64,000 nucleotides of DNA from Schistosoma haematobium (Eukaryota; Platyhelminthes; Trematoda; Strigeidida; Schistosomatidae), in assembly GCF_000699445.3 (NCBI RefSeq), contig NC_067197.1, forward strand, positions 8,128,152 to 8,192,151, given 5' to 3'. Of the stretch, positions 1 to 11,340 are shown piece by piece. The notes below the pieces were generated by a model. It saw only the letters and a list, made by a program, of their open reading frames with translations, was not told the DNA's origin and did not search any database. Position 1 is the stretch's first letter. Every line of letters starts with the position of its first letter. The translations under genes were made by a program, and so were the position numbers.

Positions 1-2
1 TG

Positions 3-836
3 CAACAACAACTATTTGAAACAGTTTTGGGCAGACTTTTCATTCAACCAGAAAATAAGGAATCTATTTATGTTGCAGATAATGGTGCAGCAATGGACAA
101 TTCAGAAGCATATCCTGTGGAGGATTCACATCCCTTTATACCTGAATCAGAACGTAATATTTGTAACGTATCCGGCTCACAGCAAGAAAATACTGTTCTA
201 AATGCTCATGAAGTTGTGACAATACCAGATGATCAAGAACCAGATCCTGTAGATGAAGCCCAGAGTCCAGAATTGAATGAAACGCTACTGGTTCTGTCTA
301 GCTCTGAAAATAAACTCCAGCTCGAACAAAATTGTGATCCACGTGCTATTAGTCGAGAAAGCTGTGGGGACTCGTATTCAGAAAATAACTGGGGCAACAC
401 GATGAACCCAACTGTACCAAATGTTACTCAAAATAATTGGGAGACAAAAATTTATATTGAACTGGATTATCTAATTTCTCATGACAATGTACTAGATATG
501 GGTTCTTATAATAATGCACAGAATTTTGATGAGATTTCTTATAAAAATGAAAATATATCGGCTGTTTCAAATGATGGTCAAAAATCTAATTTAATTTTGT
601 TAGGCGTTGACTTTCTTAATGACTCATTATCTACTAACGAGATTCATAATGAATTTGGAAGTAAGGACCCCAAGTCGATGGTCGTTCATCATCATCTAGT
701 CATTTTTAGTGGATTCTCCATTCAATACGAGAAACATGGTTTAATCAAAGTCCTATTAGTTGTAATTTGGAGACATAAGGACCCAACATTATTTCGCGGA
801 GGAGGAGAATGTTGGAGTATTTATAGTTACACATAA
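3..836 (+). CDS. Array ORF, copy cut by the left window edge
   Basis: The reading frame is already open at base 3, inside the glutamine-rich N-terminal segment, and ends with TAA at 834-836. It lacks only about the first 33 residues, which lie outside the window. It matches the other array ORFs. Confidence 0.6.
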   Translation, partial: QQQLFETVLGRLFIQPENKESIYVADNGAAMDNSEAYPVEDSHPFIPESERNICNVSGSQQENTVLNAHEVVTIPDDQEPDPVDEAQSPELNETLLVLSSSENKLQLEQNCDPRAISRESCGDSYSENNWGNTMNPTVPNVTQNNWETKIYIELDYLISHDNVLDMGSYNNAQNFDEISYKNENISAVSNDGQKSNLILLGVDFLNDSLSTNEIHNEFGSKDPKSMVVHHHLVIFSGFSIQYEKHGLIKVLLVVIWRHKDPTLFRGGGECWSIYSYT

Positions 837-885
837 TTTTTTCTAAAATCAGAATCTAAACTTGGAATCTTAAAAAAAAGGGAGG

Positions 886-1403
886 TGTTATATCCGGTGA
901 AGATTAAGTTACAGGTAATTTCCGAGGACTATTCATGGACTAATATTCTATAATATCCTTATTGTATAACTACTCAACAATTACACTATGTATATTTGTA
1001 TTCCTTTTATGATAAGCTTTATTTTGACCTATAATTTATTATTGTACGATTTACGCTTCTTAAGTTATGTTCAGTTTATTAACTAATGCCTCCCACATTC
1101 ACAGCCACTTTTTGGCTTATTTGTGTACAAGTATTATTTCCTATTTTATGGTACGTTGCGGTCTGCGTGATTGATATATAAACCAAGTATGTCTGAAATA
1201 AATGATCTGCTCTGATTCGGAAGCTGGTATTGTGTTCTGTACTCAAGTGGAAGGGCTCGTAGGACATAGGACCAATAAGGACGCTAAACTGCCCACACCG
1301 GTTGAACGTCATTGGTTGGCCTAGTGTGAAGATTCGTATAAGTCGTATTCGGATTGGTAGATAAATCGTGCGATAGAAAAACCAGACATCCAAGGTCATA
1401 ACA
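886..1403 (+). mobile_element. LTR of the array element (first complete copy)
   Basis: This 518-bp LTR starts TGTTATATCC and ends GGTCATAACA, giving TG...CA termini and a 6-bp inverted tip (TGTTAT/ATAACA). It is preceded by a polypurine tract and followed by a primer binding site, the standard arrangement of an LTR element. A TATA box lies at 1175-1182 and an AATAAA at 1197-1202. The same middle region, including the TATA box, recurs in the diverged solo LTRs at 43749, 55396 and 59305. Confidence 0.9.
1175..1182 (+). promoter_or_regulatory. Putative LTR TATA box
   Basis: TATATAAA stands about 290 bp into the LTR. The three diverged related LTRs keep TATATAAA at the equivalent place, which supports it as the core promoter. 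An AATAAA follows 15 bp after its end and could serve as the poly(A) signal for transcripts ending in the same LTR. The same site is present in all 19 LTRs. Confidence 0.6.
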
Positions 1404-1405
1404 AT

Positions 1406-1423
1406 TGGCGACGGGGATTTTGG
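1406..1423 (+). promoter_or_regulatory. Primer binding site of the LTR element
   Basis: Two bases after the LTR end comes TGGCGACGGGGATTTTGG. It starts with TGG, the complement of a tRNA CCA end, as expected for a minus-strand primer site. I could not assign the tRNA. An (AAT)6 run follows at about 1430. The site recurs two bases after the LTR in all units except the last, where the array ends at the LTR boundary. Confidence 0.7.
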
Positions 1424-1536
1424 CAACAAAATAATAATAATAATAATACAACAAGTGCTGACTCAGATTTTGGAAATAAATTAGCTGTTATAATTGCCGG
1501 TGATTTTTGGCGTTAATATTATTATTGGCACAAAAA

Positions 1537-2469
1537 ATGTCGATTTCTTTAGAACAGTTGCAGTTAATATTACAGCTACAGCACCAGCAGATGTTAGCCT
1601 TCCAACAACAACAGAACCAGCAGATGTTAGTCTTGCAACAACAACTATTTGAAACAGTTTTGGGCAGACTTTTCATTCAACCAGAAAATAAGGAATCTAT
1701 TTATGTTGCAGATAATGGTGCAGCAATGGACAATTCAGAAGCATATCCTGTGGAGGATTCACATCCCTTTATACCTGAATCAGAACGTAATATTTGTAAC
1801 GTATCCGGCTCACAGCAAGAAAATACTGTTCTAAATGCTCATGAAGTTGTGACAATACCAGATGATCAAGAACCAGATCCTGTAGATGAAGCCCAGAGTC
1901 CAGAATTGAATGAAACGCTACTGGTTCTGTCTAGCTCTGAAAATAAACTCCAGCTCGAACAAAATTGTGATCCACGTGCTATTAGTCGAGAAAGCTGTGG
2001 GGACTCGTATTCAGAAAATAACTGGGGCAACACGATGAACCCAACTGTACCAAATGTTACTCAAAATAATTGGGAGACAAAAATTTATATTGAACTGGAT
2101 TATCTAATTTCTCATGACAATGTACTAGATATGGGTTCTTATAATAATGCACAGAATTTTGATGAGATTTCTTATAAAAATGAAAATATATCGGCTGTTT
2201 CAAATGATGGTCAAAAATCTAATTTAATTTTGTTAGGCGTTGACTTTCTTAATGACTCATTATCTACTAACGAGATTCATAATGAATTTGGAAGTAAGGA
2301 CCCCAAGTCGATGGTCGTTCATCATCATCTAGTCATTTTTAGTGGATTCTCCATTCAATACGAGAAACATGGTTTAATCAAAGTCCTATTAGTTGTAATT
2401 TGGAGACATAAGGACCCAACATTATTTCGCGGAGGAGGAGAATGTTGGAGTATTTATAGTTACACATAA
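1537..2469 (+). CDS. Array ORF copy 1: Q-rich 310-aa protein of a non-autonomous LTR element, possible gag stub
   Basis: The ORF starts with the ATG that opens MSISLEQLQL and encodes 310 residues. Residues 1-40 are a leucine/glutamine-rich stretch with 15 Gln in the first 36 residues, likely helical or coiled-coil, similar in style to N-termini of Ty3/gypsy Gag. Residues 55-170 are acidic and Asn/Ser rich, without any domain I know. Residues 255-310 are more hydrophobic and basic and end just before the polypurine tract, where the end of pol would lie in a complete element. There is no CCHC knuckle, no protease active site, no reverse transcriptase YxDD and no integrase HHCC. The likeliest reading is a Gag N-terminus joined by a large deletion to the 3' end of the parent element; an unrelated captured segment in the middle is an alternative. 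I chose this ATG because upstream ATGs are in frame only in some copies, depending on an A-run of 5 to 7. Here the run is 6 and an in-frame ATG at 1507 adds 10 residues. Confidence 0.6.
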   Translation: MSISLEQLQLILQLQHQQMLAFQQQQNQQMLVLQQQLFETVLGRLFIQPENKESIYVADNGAAMDNSEAYPVEDSHPFIPESERNICNVSGSQQENTVLNAHEVVTIPDDQEPDPVDEAQSPELNETLLVLSSSENKLQLEQNCDPRAISRESCGDSYSENNWGNTMNPTVPNVTQNNWETKIYIELDYLISHDNVLDMGSYNNAQNFDEISYKNENISAVSNDGQKSNLILLGVDFLNDSLSTNEIHNEFGSKDPKSMVVHHHLVIFSGFSIQYEKHGLIKVLLVVIWRHKDPTLFRGGGECWSIYSYT

Positions 2470-2509
2470 TTTTTTCTAAAATCAGAATCTAAACTTGGAA
2501 TCTTAAAAA

Positions 2510-2520
2510 AAAAAGGGAGG
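2510..2520 (+). promoter_or_regulatory. Polypurine tract of the LTR element
   Basis: An A-run followed by GGGAGG directly abuts the LTR start at 2521. This is the usual position and composition of the plus-strand priming tract. The A-run varies from about 6 to 10 between units. Confidence 0.7.
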
Positions 2521-3171
2521 TGTTATATCCGGTGAAGATTAAGTTACAGGTAATTTCCGAGGACTATTCATGGACTAATATTCTATAATATCCTTATTGT
2601 ATAACTACTCAACAATTACACTATGTATATTTGTATTCCTTTTATGATAAGCTTTATTTTGACCTATAATTTATTATTGTACGATTTACGCTTCTTAAGT
2701 TATGTTCAGTTTATTAACTAATGCCTCCCACATTCACAGCCACTTTTTGGCTTATTTGTGTACAAGTATTATTTCCTATTTTATGGTACGTTGCGGTCTG
2801 CGTGATTGATATATAAACCAAGTATGTCTGAAATAAATGATCTGCTCTGATTCGGAAGCTGGTATTGTGTTCTGTACTCAAGTGGAAGGGCTCGTAGGAC
2901 ATAGGACCAATAAGGACGCTAAACTGCCCACACCGGTTGAACGTCATTGGTTGGCCTAGTGTGAAGATTCGTATAAGTCGTATTCGGATTGGTAGATAAA
3001 TCGTGCGATAGAAAAACCAGACATCCAAGGTCATAACAATTGGCGACGGGGATTTTGGCAACAAAATAATAATAATAATAATACAACAAGTGCTGACTCA
3101 GATTTTGGAAATAAATTAGCTGTTATAATTGCCGGTGATTTTTGGCGTTAATATTATTATTGGCACAAAAA

Positions 3172-4104
3172 ATGTCGATTTCTTTAGAACAGTTGCAGTT
3201 AATATTACAGCTACAGCACCAGCAGATGTTAGCCTTCCAACAACAACAGAACCAGCAGATGTTAGTCTTGCAACAACAACTATTTGAAACAGTTTTGGGC
3301 AGACTTTTCATTCAACCAGAAAATAAGGAATCTATTTATGTTGCAGATAATGGTGCAGCAATGGACAATTCAGAAGCATATCCTGTGGAGGATTCACATC
3401 CCTTTATACCTGAATCAGAACGTAATATTTGTAACGTATCCGGCTCACAGCAAGAAAATACTGTTCTAAATGCTCATGAAGTTGTGACAATACCAGATGA
3501 TCAAGAACCAGATCCTGTAGATGAAGCCCAGAGTCCAGAATTGAATGAAACGCTACTGGTTCTGTCTAGCTCTGAAAATAAACTCCAGCTCGAACAAAAT
3601 TGTGATCCACGTGCTATTAGTCGAGAAAGCTGTGGGGACTCGTATTCAGAAAATAACTGGGGCAACACGATGAACCCAACTGTACCAAATGTTACTCAAA
3701 ATAATTGGGAGACAAAAATTTATATTGAACTGGATTATCTAATTTCTCATGACAATGTACTAGATATGGGTTCTTATAATAATGCACAGAATTTTGATGA
3801 GATTTCTTATAAAAATGAAAATATATCGGCTGTTTCAAATGATGGTCAAAAATCTAATTTAATTTTGTTAGGCGTTGACTTTCTTAATGACTCATTATCT
3901 ACTAACGAGATTCATAATGAATTTGGAAGTAAGGACCCCAAGTCGATGGTCGTTCATCATCATCTAGTCATTTTTAGTGGATTCTCCATTCAATACGAGA
4001 AACATGGTTTAATCAAAGTCCTATTAGTTGTAATTTGGAGACATAAGGACCCAACATTATTTCGCGGAGGAGGAGAATGTTGGAGTATTTATAGTTACAC
4101 ATAA
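3172..4104 (+). CDS. Array ORF copy 2
   Basis: Same 310-residue product as copy 1. The A-run before the start is 6, so the frame stays open back to an ATG at 3142. Confidence 0.55.
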   Translation: MSISLEQLQLILQLQHQQMLAFQQQQNQQMLVLQQQLFETVLGRLFIQPENKESIYVADNGAAMDNSEAYPVEDSHPFIPESERNICNVSGSQQENTVLNAHEVVTIPDDQEPDPVDEAQSPELNETLLVLSSSENKLQLEQNCDPRAISRESCGDSYSENNWGNTMNPTVPNVTQNNWETKIYIELDYLISHDNVLDMGSYNNAQNFDEISYKNENISAVSNDGQKSNLILLGVDFLNDSLSTNEIHNEFGSKDPKSMVVHHHLVIFSGFSIQYEKHGLIKVLLVVIWRHKDPTLFRGGGECWSIYSYT

Positions 4105-4805
4105 TTTTTTCTAAAATCAGAATCTAAACTTGGAATCTTAAAAAAAAGGGAGGTGTTATATCCGGTGAAGATTAAGTTACAGGTAATTTCCGAGGACTAT
4201 TCATGGACTAATATTCTATAATATCCTTATTGTATAACTACTCAACAATTACACTATGTATATTTGTATTCCTTTTATGATAAGCTTTATTTTGACCTAT
4301 AATTTATTATTGTACGATTTACGCTTCTTAAGTTATGTTCAGTTTATTAACTAATGCCTCCCACATTCACAGCCACTTTTTGGCTTATTTGTGTACAAGT
4401 ATTATTTCCTATTTTATGGTACGTTGCGGTCTGCGTGATTGATATATAAACCAAGTATGTCTGAAATAAATGATCTGCTCTGATTCGGAAGCTGGTATTG
4501 TGTTCTGTACTCAAGTGGAAGGGCTCGTAGGACATAGGACCAATAAGGACGCTAAACTGCCCACACCGGTTGAACGTCATTGGTTGGCCTAGTGTGAAGA
4601 TTCGTATAAGTCGTATTCGGATTGGTAGATAAATCGTGCGATAGAAAAACCAGACATCCAAGGTCATAACAATTGGCGACGGGGATTTTGGCAACAAAAT
4701 AATAATAATAATAATACAACAAGTGCTGACTCAGATTTTGGAAATAAATTAGCTGTTATAATTGCCGGTGATTTTTGGCGTTAATATTATTATTGGCACA
4801 AAAAA

Positions 4806-5738
4806 ATGTCGATTTCTTTAGAACAGTTGCAGTTAATATTACAGCTACAGCACCAGCAGATGTTAGCCTTCCAACAACAACAGAACCAGCAGATGTTAGT
4901 CTTGCAACAACAACTATTTGAAACAGTTTTGGGCAGACTTTTCATTCAACCAGAAAATAAGGAATCTATTTATGTTGCAGATAATGGTGCAGCAATGGAC
5001 AATTCAGAAGCATATCCTGTGGAGGATTCACATCCCTTTATACCTGAATCAGAACGTAATATTTGTAACGTATCCGGCTCACAGCAAGAAAATACTGTTC
5101 TAAATGCTCATGAAGTTGTGACAATACCAGATGATCAAGAACCAGATCCTGTAGATGAAGCCCAGAGTCCAGAATTGAATGAAACGCTACTGGTTCTGTC
5201 TAGCTCTGAAAATAAACTCCAGCTCGAACAAAATTGTGATCCACGTGCTATTAGTCGAGAAAGCTGTGGGGACTCGTATTCAGAAAATAACTGGGGCAAC
5301 ACGATGAACCCAACTGTACCAAATGTTACTCAAAATAATTGGGAGACAAAAATTTATATTGAACTGGATTATCTAATTTCTCATGACAATGTACTAGATA
5401 TGGGTTCTTATAATAATGCACAGAATTTTGATGAGATTTCTTATAAAAATGAAAATATATCGGCTGTTTCAAATGATGGTCAAAAATCTAATTTAATTTT
5501 GTTAGGCGTTGACTTTCTTAATGACTCATTATCTACTAACGAGATTCATAATGAATTTGGAAGTAAGGACCCCAAGTCGATGGTCGTTCATCATCATCTA
5601 GTCATTTTTAGTGGATTCTCCATTCAATACGAGAAACATGGTTTAATCAAAGTCCTATTAGTTGTAATTTGGAGACATAAGGACCCAACATTATTTCGCG
5701 GAGGAGGAGAATGTTGGAGTATTTATAGTTACACATAA
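4806..5738 (+). CDS. Array ORF copy 3
   Basis: Identical product. The A-run before the start is 7, which puts the upstream ATG out of frame and leaves 4806 as the first start. The A-run of the polypurine tract behind it is the shortest I saw (6). Confidence 0.55.
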   Translation: MSISLEQLQLILQLQHQQMLAFQQQQNQQMLVLQQQLFETVLGRLFIQPENKESIYVADNGAAMDNSEAYPVEDSHPFIPESERNICNVSGSQQENTVLNAHEVVTIPDDQEPDPVDEAQSPELNETLLVLSSSENKLQLEQNCDPRAISRESCGDSYSENNWGNTMNPTVPNVTQNNWETKIYIELDYLISHDNVLDMGSYNNAQNFDEISYKNENISAVSNDGQKSNLILLGVDFLNDSLSTNEIHNEFGSKDPKSMVVHHHLVIFSGFSIQYEKHGLIKVLLVVIWRHKDPTLFRGGGECWSIYSYT

Positions 5739-6436
5739 TTTTTTCTAAAATCAGAATCTAAACTTGGAATCTTAAAAAAGGGAGGTGTTATATCCGGTGA
5801 AGATTAAGTTACAGGTAATTTCCGAGGACTATTCATGGACTAATATTCTATAATATCCTTATTGTATAACTACTCAACAATTACACTATGTATATTTGTA
5901 TTCCTTTTATGATAAGCTTTATTTTGACCTATAATTTATTATTGTACGATTTACGCTTCTTAAGTTATGTTCAGTTTATTAACTAATGCCTCCCACATTC
6001 ACAGCCACTTTTTGGCTTATTTGTGTACAAGTATTATTTCCTATTTTATGGTACGTTGCGGTCTGCGTGATTGATATATAAACCAAGTATGTCTGAAATA
6101 AATGATCTGCTCTGATTCGGAAGCTGGTATTGTGTTCTGTACTCAAGTGGAAGGGCTCGTAGGACATAGGACCAATAAGGACGCTAAACTGCCCACACCG
6201 GTTGAACGTCATTGGTTGGCCTAGTGTGAAGATTCGTATAAGTCGTATTCGGATTGGTAGATAAATCGTGCGATAGAAAAACCAGACATCCAAGGTCATA
6301 ACAATTGGCGACGGGGATTTTGGCAACAAAATAATAATAATAATAATACAACAAGTGCTGACTCAGATTTTGGAAATAAATTAGCTGTTATAATTGCCGG
6401 TGATTTTTGGCGTTAATATTATTATTGGCACAAAAA

Positions 6437-7369
6437 ATGTCGATTTCTTTAGAACAGTTGCAGTTAATATTACAGCTACAGCACCAGCAGATGTTAGCCT
6501 TCCAACAACAACAGAACCAGCAGATGTTAGTCTTGCAACAACAACTATTTGAAACAGTTTTGGGCAGACTTTTCATTCAACCAGAAAATAAGGAATCTAT
6601 TTATGTTGCAGATAATGGTGCAGCAATGGACAATTCAGAAGCATATCCTGTGGAGGATTCACATCCCTTTATACCTGAATCAGAACGTAATATTTGTAAC
6701 GTATCCGGCTCACAGCAAGAAAATACTGTTCTAAATGCTCATGAAGTTGTGACAATACCAGATGATCAAGAACCAGATCCTGTAGATGAAGCCCAGAGTC
6801 CAGAATTGAATGAAACGCTACTGGTTCTGTCTAGCTCTGAAAATAAACTCCAGCTCGAACAAAATTGTGATCCACGTGCTATTAGTCGAGAAAGCTGTGG
6901 GGACTCGTATTCAGAAAATAACTGGGGCAACACGATGAACCCAACTGTACCAAATGTTACTCAAAATAATTGGGAGACAAAAATTTATATTGAACTGGAT
7001 TATCTAATTTCTCATGACAATGTACTAGATATGGGTTCTTATAATAATGCACAGAATTTTGATGAGATTTCTTATAAAAATGAAAATATATCGGCTGTTT
7101 CAAATGATGGTCAAAAATCTAATTTAATTTTGTTAGGCGTTGACTTTCTTAATGACTCATTATCTACTAACGAGATTCATAATGAATTTGGAAGTAAGGA
7201 CCCCAAGTCGATGGTCGTTCATCATCATCTAGTCATTTTTAGTGGATTCTCCATTCAATACGAGAAACATGGTTTAATCAAAGTCCTATTAGTTGTAATT
7301 TGGAGACATAAGGACCCAACATTATTTCGCGGAGGAGGAGAATGTTGGAGTATTTATAGTTACACATAA
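6437..7369 (+). CDS. Array ORF copy 4
   Basis: Identical product. A-run of 6, so an ATG at 6407 is in frame and could add 10 residues. Confidence 0.55.
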   Translation: MSISLEQLQLILQLQHQQMLAFQQQQNQQMLVLQQQLFETVLGRLFIQPENKESIYVADNGAAMDNSEAYPVEDSHPFIPESERNICNVSGSQQENTVLNAHEVVTIPDDQEPDPVDEAQSPELNETLLVLSSSENKLQLEQNCDPRAISRESCGDSYSENNWGNTMNPTVPNVTQNNWETKIYIELDYLISHDNVLDMGSYNNAQNFDEISYKNENISAVSNDGQKSNLILLGVDFLNDSLSTNEIHNEFGSKDPKSMVVHHHLVIFSGFSIQYEKHGLIKVLLVVIWRHKDPTLFRGGGECWSIYSYT

Positions 7370-8070
7370 TTTTTTCTAAAATCAGAATCTAAACTTGGAA
7401 TCTTAAAAAAAAGGGAGGTGTTATATCCGGTGAAGATTAAGTTACAGGTAATTTCCGAGGACTATTCATGGACTAATATTCTATAATATCCTTATTGTAT
7501 AACTACTCAACAATTACACTATGTATATTTGTATTCCTTTTATGATAAGCTTTATTTTGACCTATAATTTATTATTGTACGATTTACGCTTCTTAAGTTA
7601 TGTTCAGTTTATTAACTAATGCCTCCCACATTCACAGCCACTTTTTGGCTTATTTGTGTACAAGTATTATTTCCTATTTTATGGTACGTTGCGGTCTGCG
7701 TGATTGATATATAAACCAAGTATGTCTGAAATAAATGATCTGCTCTGATTCGGAAGCTGGTATTGTGTTCTGTACTCAAGTGGAAGGGCTCGTAGGACAT
7801 AGGACCAATAAGGACGCTAAACTGCCCACACCGGTTGAACGTCATTGGTTGGCCTAGTGTGAAGATTCGTATAAGTCGTATTCGGATTGGTAGATAAATC
7901 GTGCGATAGAAAAACCAGACATCCAAGGTCATAACAATTGGCGACGGGGATTTTGGCAACAAAATAATAATAATAATAATACAACAAGTGCTGACTCAGA
8001 TTTTGGAAATAAATTAGCTGTTATAATTGCCGGTGATTTTTGGCGTTAATATTATTATTGGCACAAAAAA

Positions 8071-9003
8071 ATGTCGATTTCTTTAGAACAGTTGCAGTTA
8101 ATATTACAGCTACAGCACCAGCAGATGTTAGCCTTCCAACAACAACAGAACCAGCAGATGTTAGTCTTGCAACAACAACTATTTGAAACAGTTTTGGGCA
8201 GACTTTTCATTCAACCAGAAAATAAGGAATCTATTTATGTTGCAGATAATGGTGCAGCAATGGACAATTCAGAAGCATATCCTGTGGAGGATTCACATCC
8301 CTTTATACCTGAATCAGAACGTAATATTTGTAACGTATCCGGCTCACAGCAAGAAAATACTGTTCTAAATGCTCATGAAGTTGTGACAATACCAGATGAT
8401 CAAGAACCAGATCCTGTAGATGAAGCCCAGAGTCCAGAATTGAATGAAACGCTACTGGTTCTGTCTAGCTCTGAAAATAAACTCCAGCTCGAACAAAATT
8501 GTGATCCACGTGCTATTAGTCGAGAAAGCTGTGGGGACTCGTATTCAGAAAATAACTGGGGCAACACGATGAACCCAACTGTACCAAATGTTACTCAAAA
8601 TAATTGGGAGACAAAAATTTATATTGAACTGGATTATCTAATTTCTCATGACAATGTACTAGATATGGGTTCTTATAATAATGCACAGAATTTTGATGAG
8701 ATTTCTTATAAAAATGAAAATATATCGGCTGTTTCAAATGATGGTCAAAAATCTAATTTAATTTTGTTAGGCGTTGACTTTCTTAATGACTCATTATCTA
8801 CTAACGAGATTCATAATGAATTTGGAAGTAAGGACCCCAAGTCGATGGTCGTTCATCATCATCTAGTCATTTTTAGTGGATTCTCCATTCAATACGAGAA
8901 ACATGGTTTAATCAAAGTCCTATTAGTTGTAATTTGGAGACATAAGGACCCAACATTATTTCGCGGAGGAGGAGAATGTTGGAGTATTTATAGTTACACA
9001 TAA
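8071..9003 (+). CDS. Array ORF copy 5
   Basis: Identical product. A-run of 7, so no in-frame extension. Confidence 0.55.
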   Translation: MSISLEQLQLILQLQHQQMLAFQQQQNQQMLVLQQQLFETVLGRLFIQPENKESIYVADNGAAMDNSEAYPVEDSHPFIPESERNICNVSGSQQENTVLNAHEVVTIPDDQEPDPVDEAQSPELNETLLVLSSSENKLQLEQNCDPRAISRESCGDSYSENNWGNTMNPTVPNVTQNNWETKIYIELDYLISHDNVLDMGSYNNAQNFDEISYKNENISAVSNDGQKSNLILLGVDFLNDSLSTNEIHNEFGSKDPKSMVVHHHLVIFSGFSIQYEKHGLIKVLLVVIWRHKDPTLFRGGGECWSIYSYT

Positions 9004-9705
9004 TTTTTTCTAAAATCAGAATCTAAACTTGGAATCTTAAAAAAAAAGGGAGGTGTTATATCCGGTGAAGATTAAGTTACAGGTAATTTCCGAGGACTAT
9101 TCATGGACTAATATTCTATAATATCCTTATTGTATAACTACTCAACAATTACACTATGTATATTTGTATTCCTTTTATGATAAGCTTTATTTTGACCTAT
9201 AATTTATTATTGTACGATTTACGCTTCTTAAGTTATGTTCAGTTTATTAACTAATGCCTCCCACATTCACAGCCACTTTTTGGCTTATTTGTGTACAAGT
9301 ATTATTTCCTATTTTATGGTACGTTGCGGTCTGCGTGATTGATATATAAACCAAGTATGTCTGAAATAAATGATCTGCTCTGATTCGGAAGCTGGTATTG
9401 TGTTCTGTACTCAAGTGGAAGGGCTCGTAGGACATAGGACCAATAAGGACGCTAAACTGCCCACACCGGTTGAACGTCATTGGTTGGCCTAGTGTGAAGA
9501 TTCGTATAAGTCGTATTCGGATTGGTAGATAAATCGTGCGATAGAAAAACCAGACATCCAAGGTCATAACAATTGGCGACGGGGATTTTGGCAACAAAAT
9601 AATAATAATAATAATACAACAAGTGCTGACTCAGATTTTGGAAATAAATTAGCTGTTATAATTGCCGGTGATTTTTGGCGTTAATATTATTATTGGCACA
9701 AAAAA

Positions 9706-10638
9706 ATGTCGATTTCTTTAGAACAGTTGCAGTTAATATTACAGCTACAGCACCAGCAGATGTTAGCCTTCCAACAACAACAGAACCAGCAGATGTTAGT
9801 CTTGCAACAACAACTATTTGAAACAGTTTTGGGCAGACTTTTCATTCAACCAGAAAATAAGGAATCTATTTATGTTGCAGATAATGGTGCAGCAATGGAC
9901 AATTCAGAAGCATATCCTGTGGAGGATTCACATCCCTTTATACCTGAATCAGAACGTAATATTTGTAACGTATCCGGCTCACAGCAAGAAAATACTGTTC
10001 TAAATGCTCATGAAGTTGTGACAATACCAGATGATCAAGAACCAGATCCTGTAGATGAAGCCCAGAGTCCAGAATTGAATGAAACGCTACTGGTTCTGTC
10101 TAGCTCTGAAAATAAACTCCAGCTCGAACAAAATTGTGATCCACGTGCTATTAGTCGAGAAAGCTGTGGGGACTCGTATTCAGAAAATAACTGGGGCAAC
10201 ACGATGAACCCAACTGTACCAAATGTTACTCAAAATAATTGGGAGACAAAAATTTATATTGAACTGGATTATCTAATTTCTCATGACAATGTACTAGATA
10301 TGGGTTCTTATAATAATGCACAGAATTTTGATGAGATTTCTTATAAAAATGAAAATATATCGGCTGTTTCAAATGATGGTCAAAAATCTAATTTAATTTT
10401 GTTAGGCGTTGACTTTCTTAATGACTCATTATCTACTAACGAGATTCATAATGAATTTGGAAGTAAGGACCCCAAGTCGATGGTCGTTCATCATCATCTA
10501 GTCATTTTTAGTGGATTCTCCATTCAATACGAGAAACATGGTTTAATCAAAGTCCTATTAGTTGTAATTTGGAGACATAAGGACCCAACATTATTTCGCG
10601 GAGGAGGAGAATGTTGGAGTATTTATAGTTACACATAA
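9706..10638 (+). CDS. Array ORF copy 6
   Basis: Identical product. A-run of 7. The unit running from the LTR at 9054 to the LTR at 10690 is the longest in the array (1636 bp), owing to a long polypurine A-run. Confidence 0.55.
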   Translation: MSISLEQLQLILQLQHQQMLAFQQQQNQQMLVLQQQLFETVLGRLFIQPENKESIYVADNGAAMDNSEAYPVEDSHPFIPESERNICNVSGSQQENTVLNAHEVVTIPDDQEPDPVDEAQSPELNETLLVLSSSENKLQLEQNCDPRAISRESCGDSYSENNWGNTMNPTVPNVTQNNWETKIYIELDYLISHDNVLDMGSYNNAQNFDEISYKNENISAVSNDGQKSNLILLGVDFLNDSLSTNEIHNEFGSKDPKSMVVHHHLVIFSGFSIQYEKHGLIKVLLVVIWRHKDPTLFRGGGECWSIYSYT

Positions 10639-11340
10639 TTTTTTCTAAAATCAGAATCTAAACTTGGAATCTTAAAAAAAAAAGGGAGGTGTTATATCCG
10701 GTGAAGATTAAGTTACAGGTAATTTCCGAGGACTATTCATGGACTAATATTCTATAATATCCTTATTGTATAACTACTCAACAATTACACTATGTATATT
10801 TGTATTCCTTTTATGATAAGCTTTATTTTGACCTATAATTTATTATTGTACGATTTACGCTTCTTAAGTTATGTTCAGTTTATTAACTAATGCCTCCCAC
10901 ATTCACAGCCACTTTTTGGCTTATTTGTGTACAAGTATTATTTCCTATTTTATGGTACGTTGCGGTCTGCGTGATTGATATATAAACCAAGTATGTCTGA
11001 AATAAATGATCTGCTCTGATTCGGAAGCTGGTATTGTGTTCTGTACTCAAGTGGAAGGGCTCGTAGGACATAGGACCAATAAGGACGCTAAACTGCCCAC
11101 ACCGGTTGAACGTCATTGGTTGGCCTAGTGTGAAGATTCGTATAAGTCGTATTCGGATTGGTAGATAAATCGTGCGATAGAAAAACCAGACATCCAAGGT
11201 CATAACAATTGGCGACGGGGATTTTGGCAACAAAATAATAATAATAATAATACAACAAGTGCTGACTCAGATTTTGGAAATAAATTAGCTGTTATAATTG
11301 CCGGTGATTTTTGGCGTTAATATTATTATTGGCACAAAAA

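Noticed and set aside
1079..1429. 116-codon minus-strand ORF repeated in each unit
   Set aside because: It lies inside the LTR, antisense to its promoter and across the LTR end. It is repeated only because the LTR is, and has no domain.
1488..1676. Cysteine-rich 62-codon minus-strand ORF
   Set aside because: The Cys runs are the antisense reading of the CAA/CAG-rich glutamine codons in the array ORF.
2250..2290. Retropepsin-like LLGVDFL motif in the array ORF
   Set aside because: It resembles the C-terminal ILGxDFL motif of Ty3 proteases, but there is no upstream D[ST]G active site, so a protease cannot be claimed.
886..2520. Hammerhead in the array unit (an LTR retrozyme)
   Set aside because: I scanned one unit on both strands for CTGAnGA followed by GAAA. 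The CTGA occurrences (CTGATTC, CTGAAAT, CTGAATC, CTGACTC) do not fit, so the array is not a retrozyme by this test.
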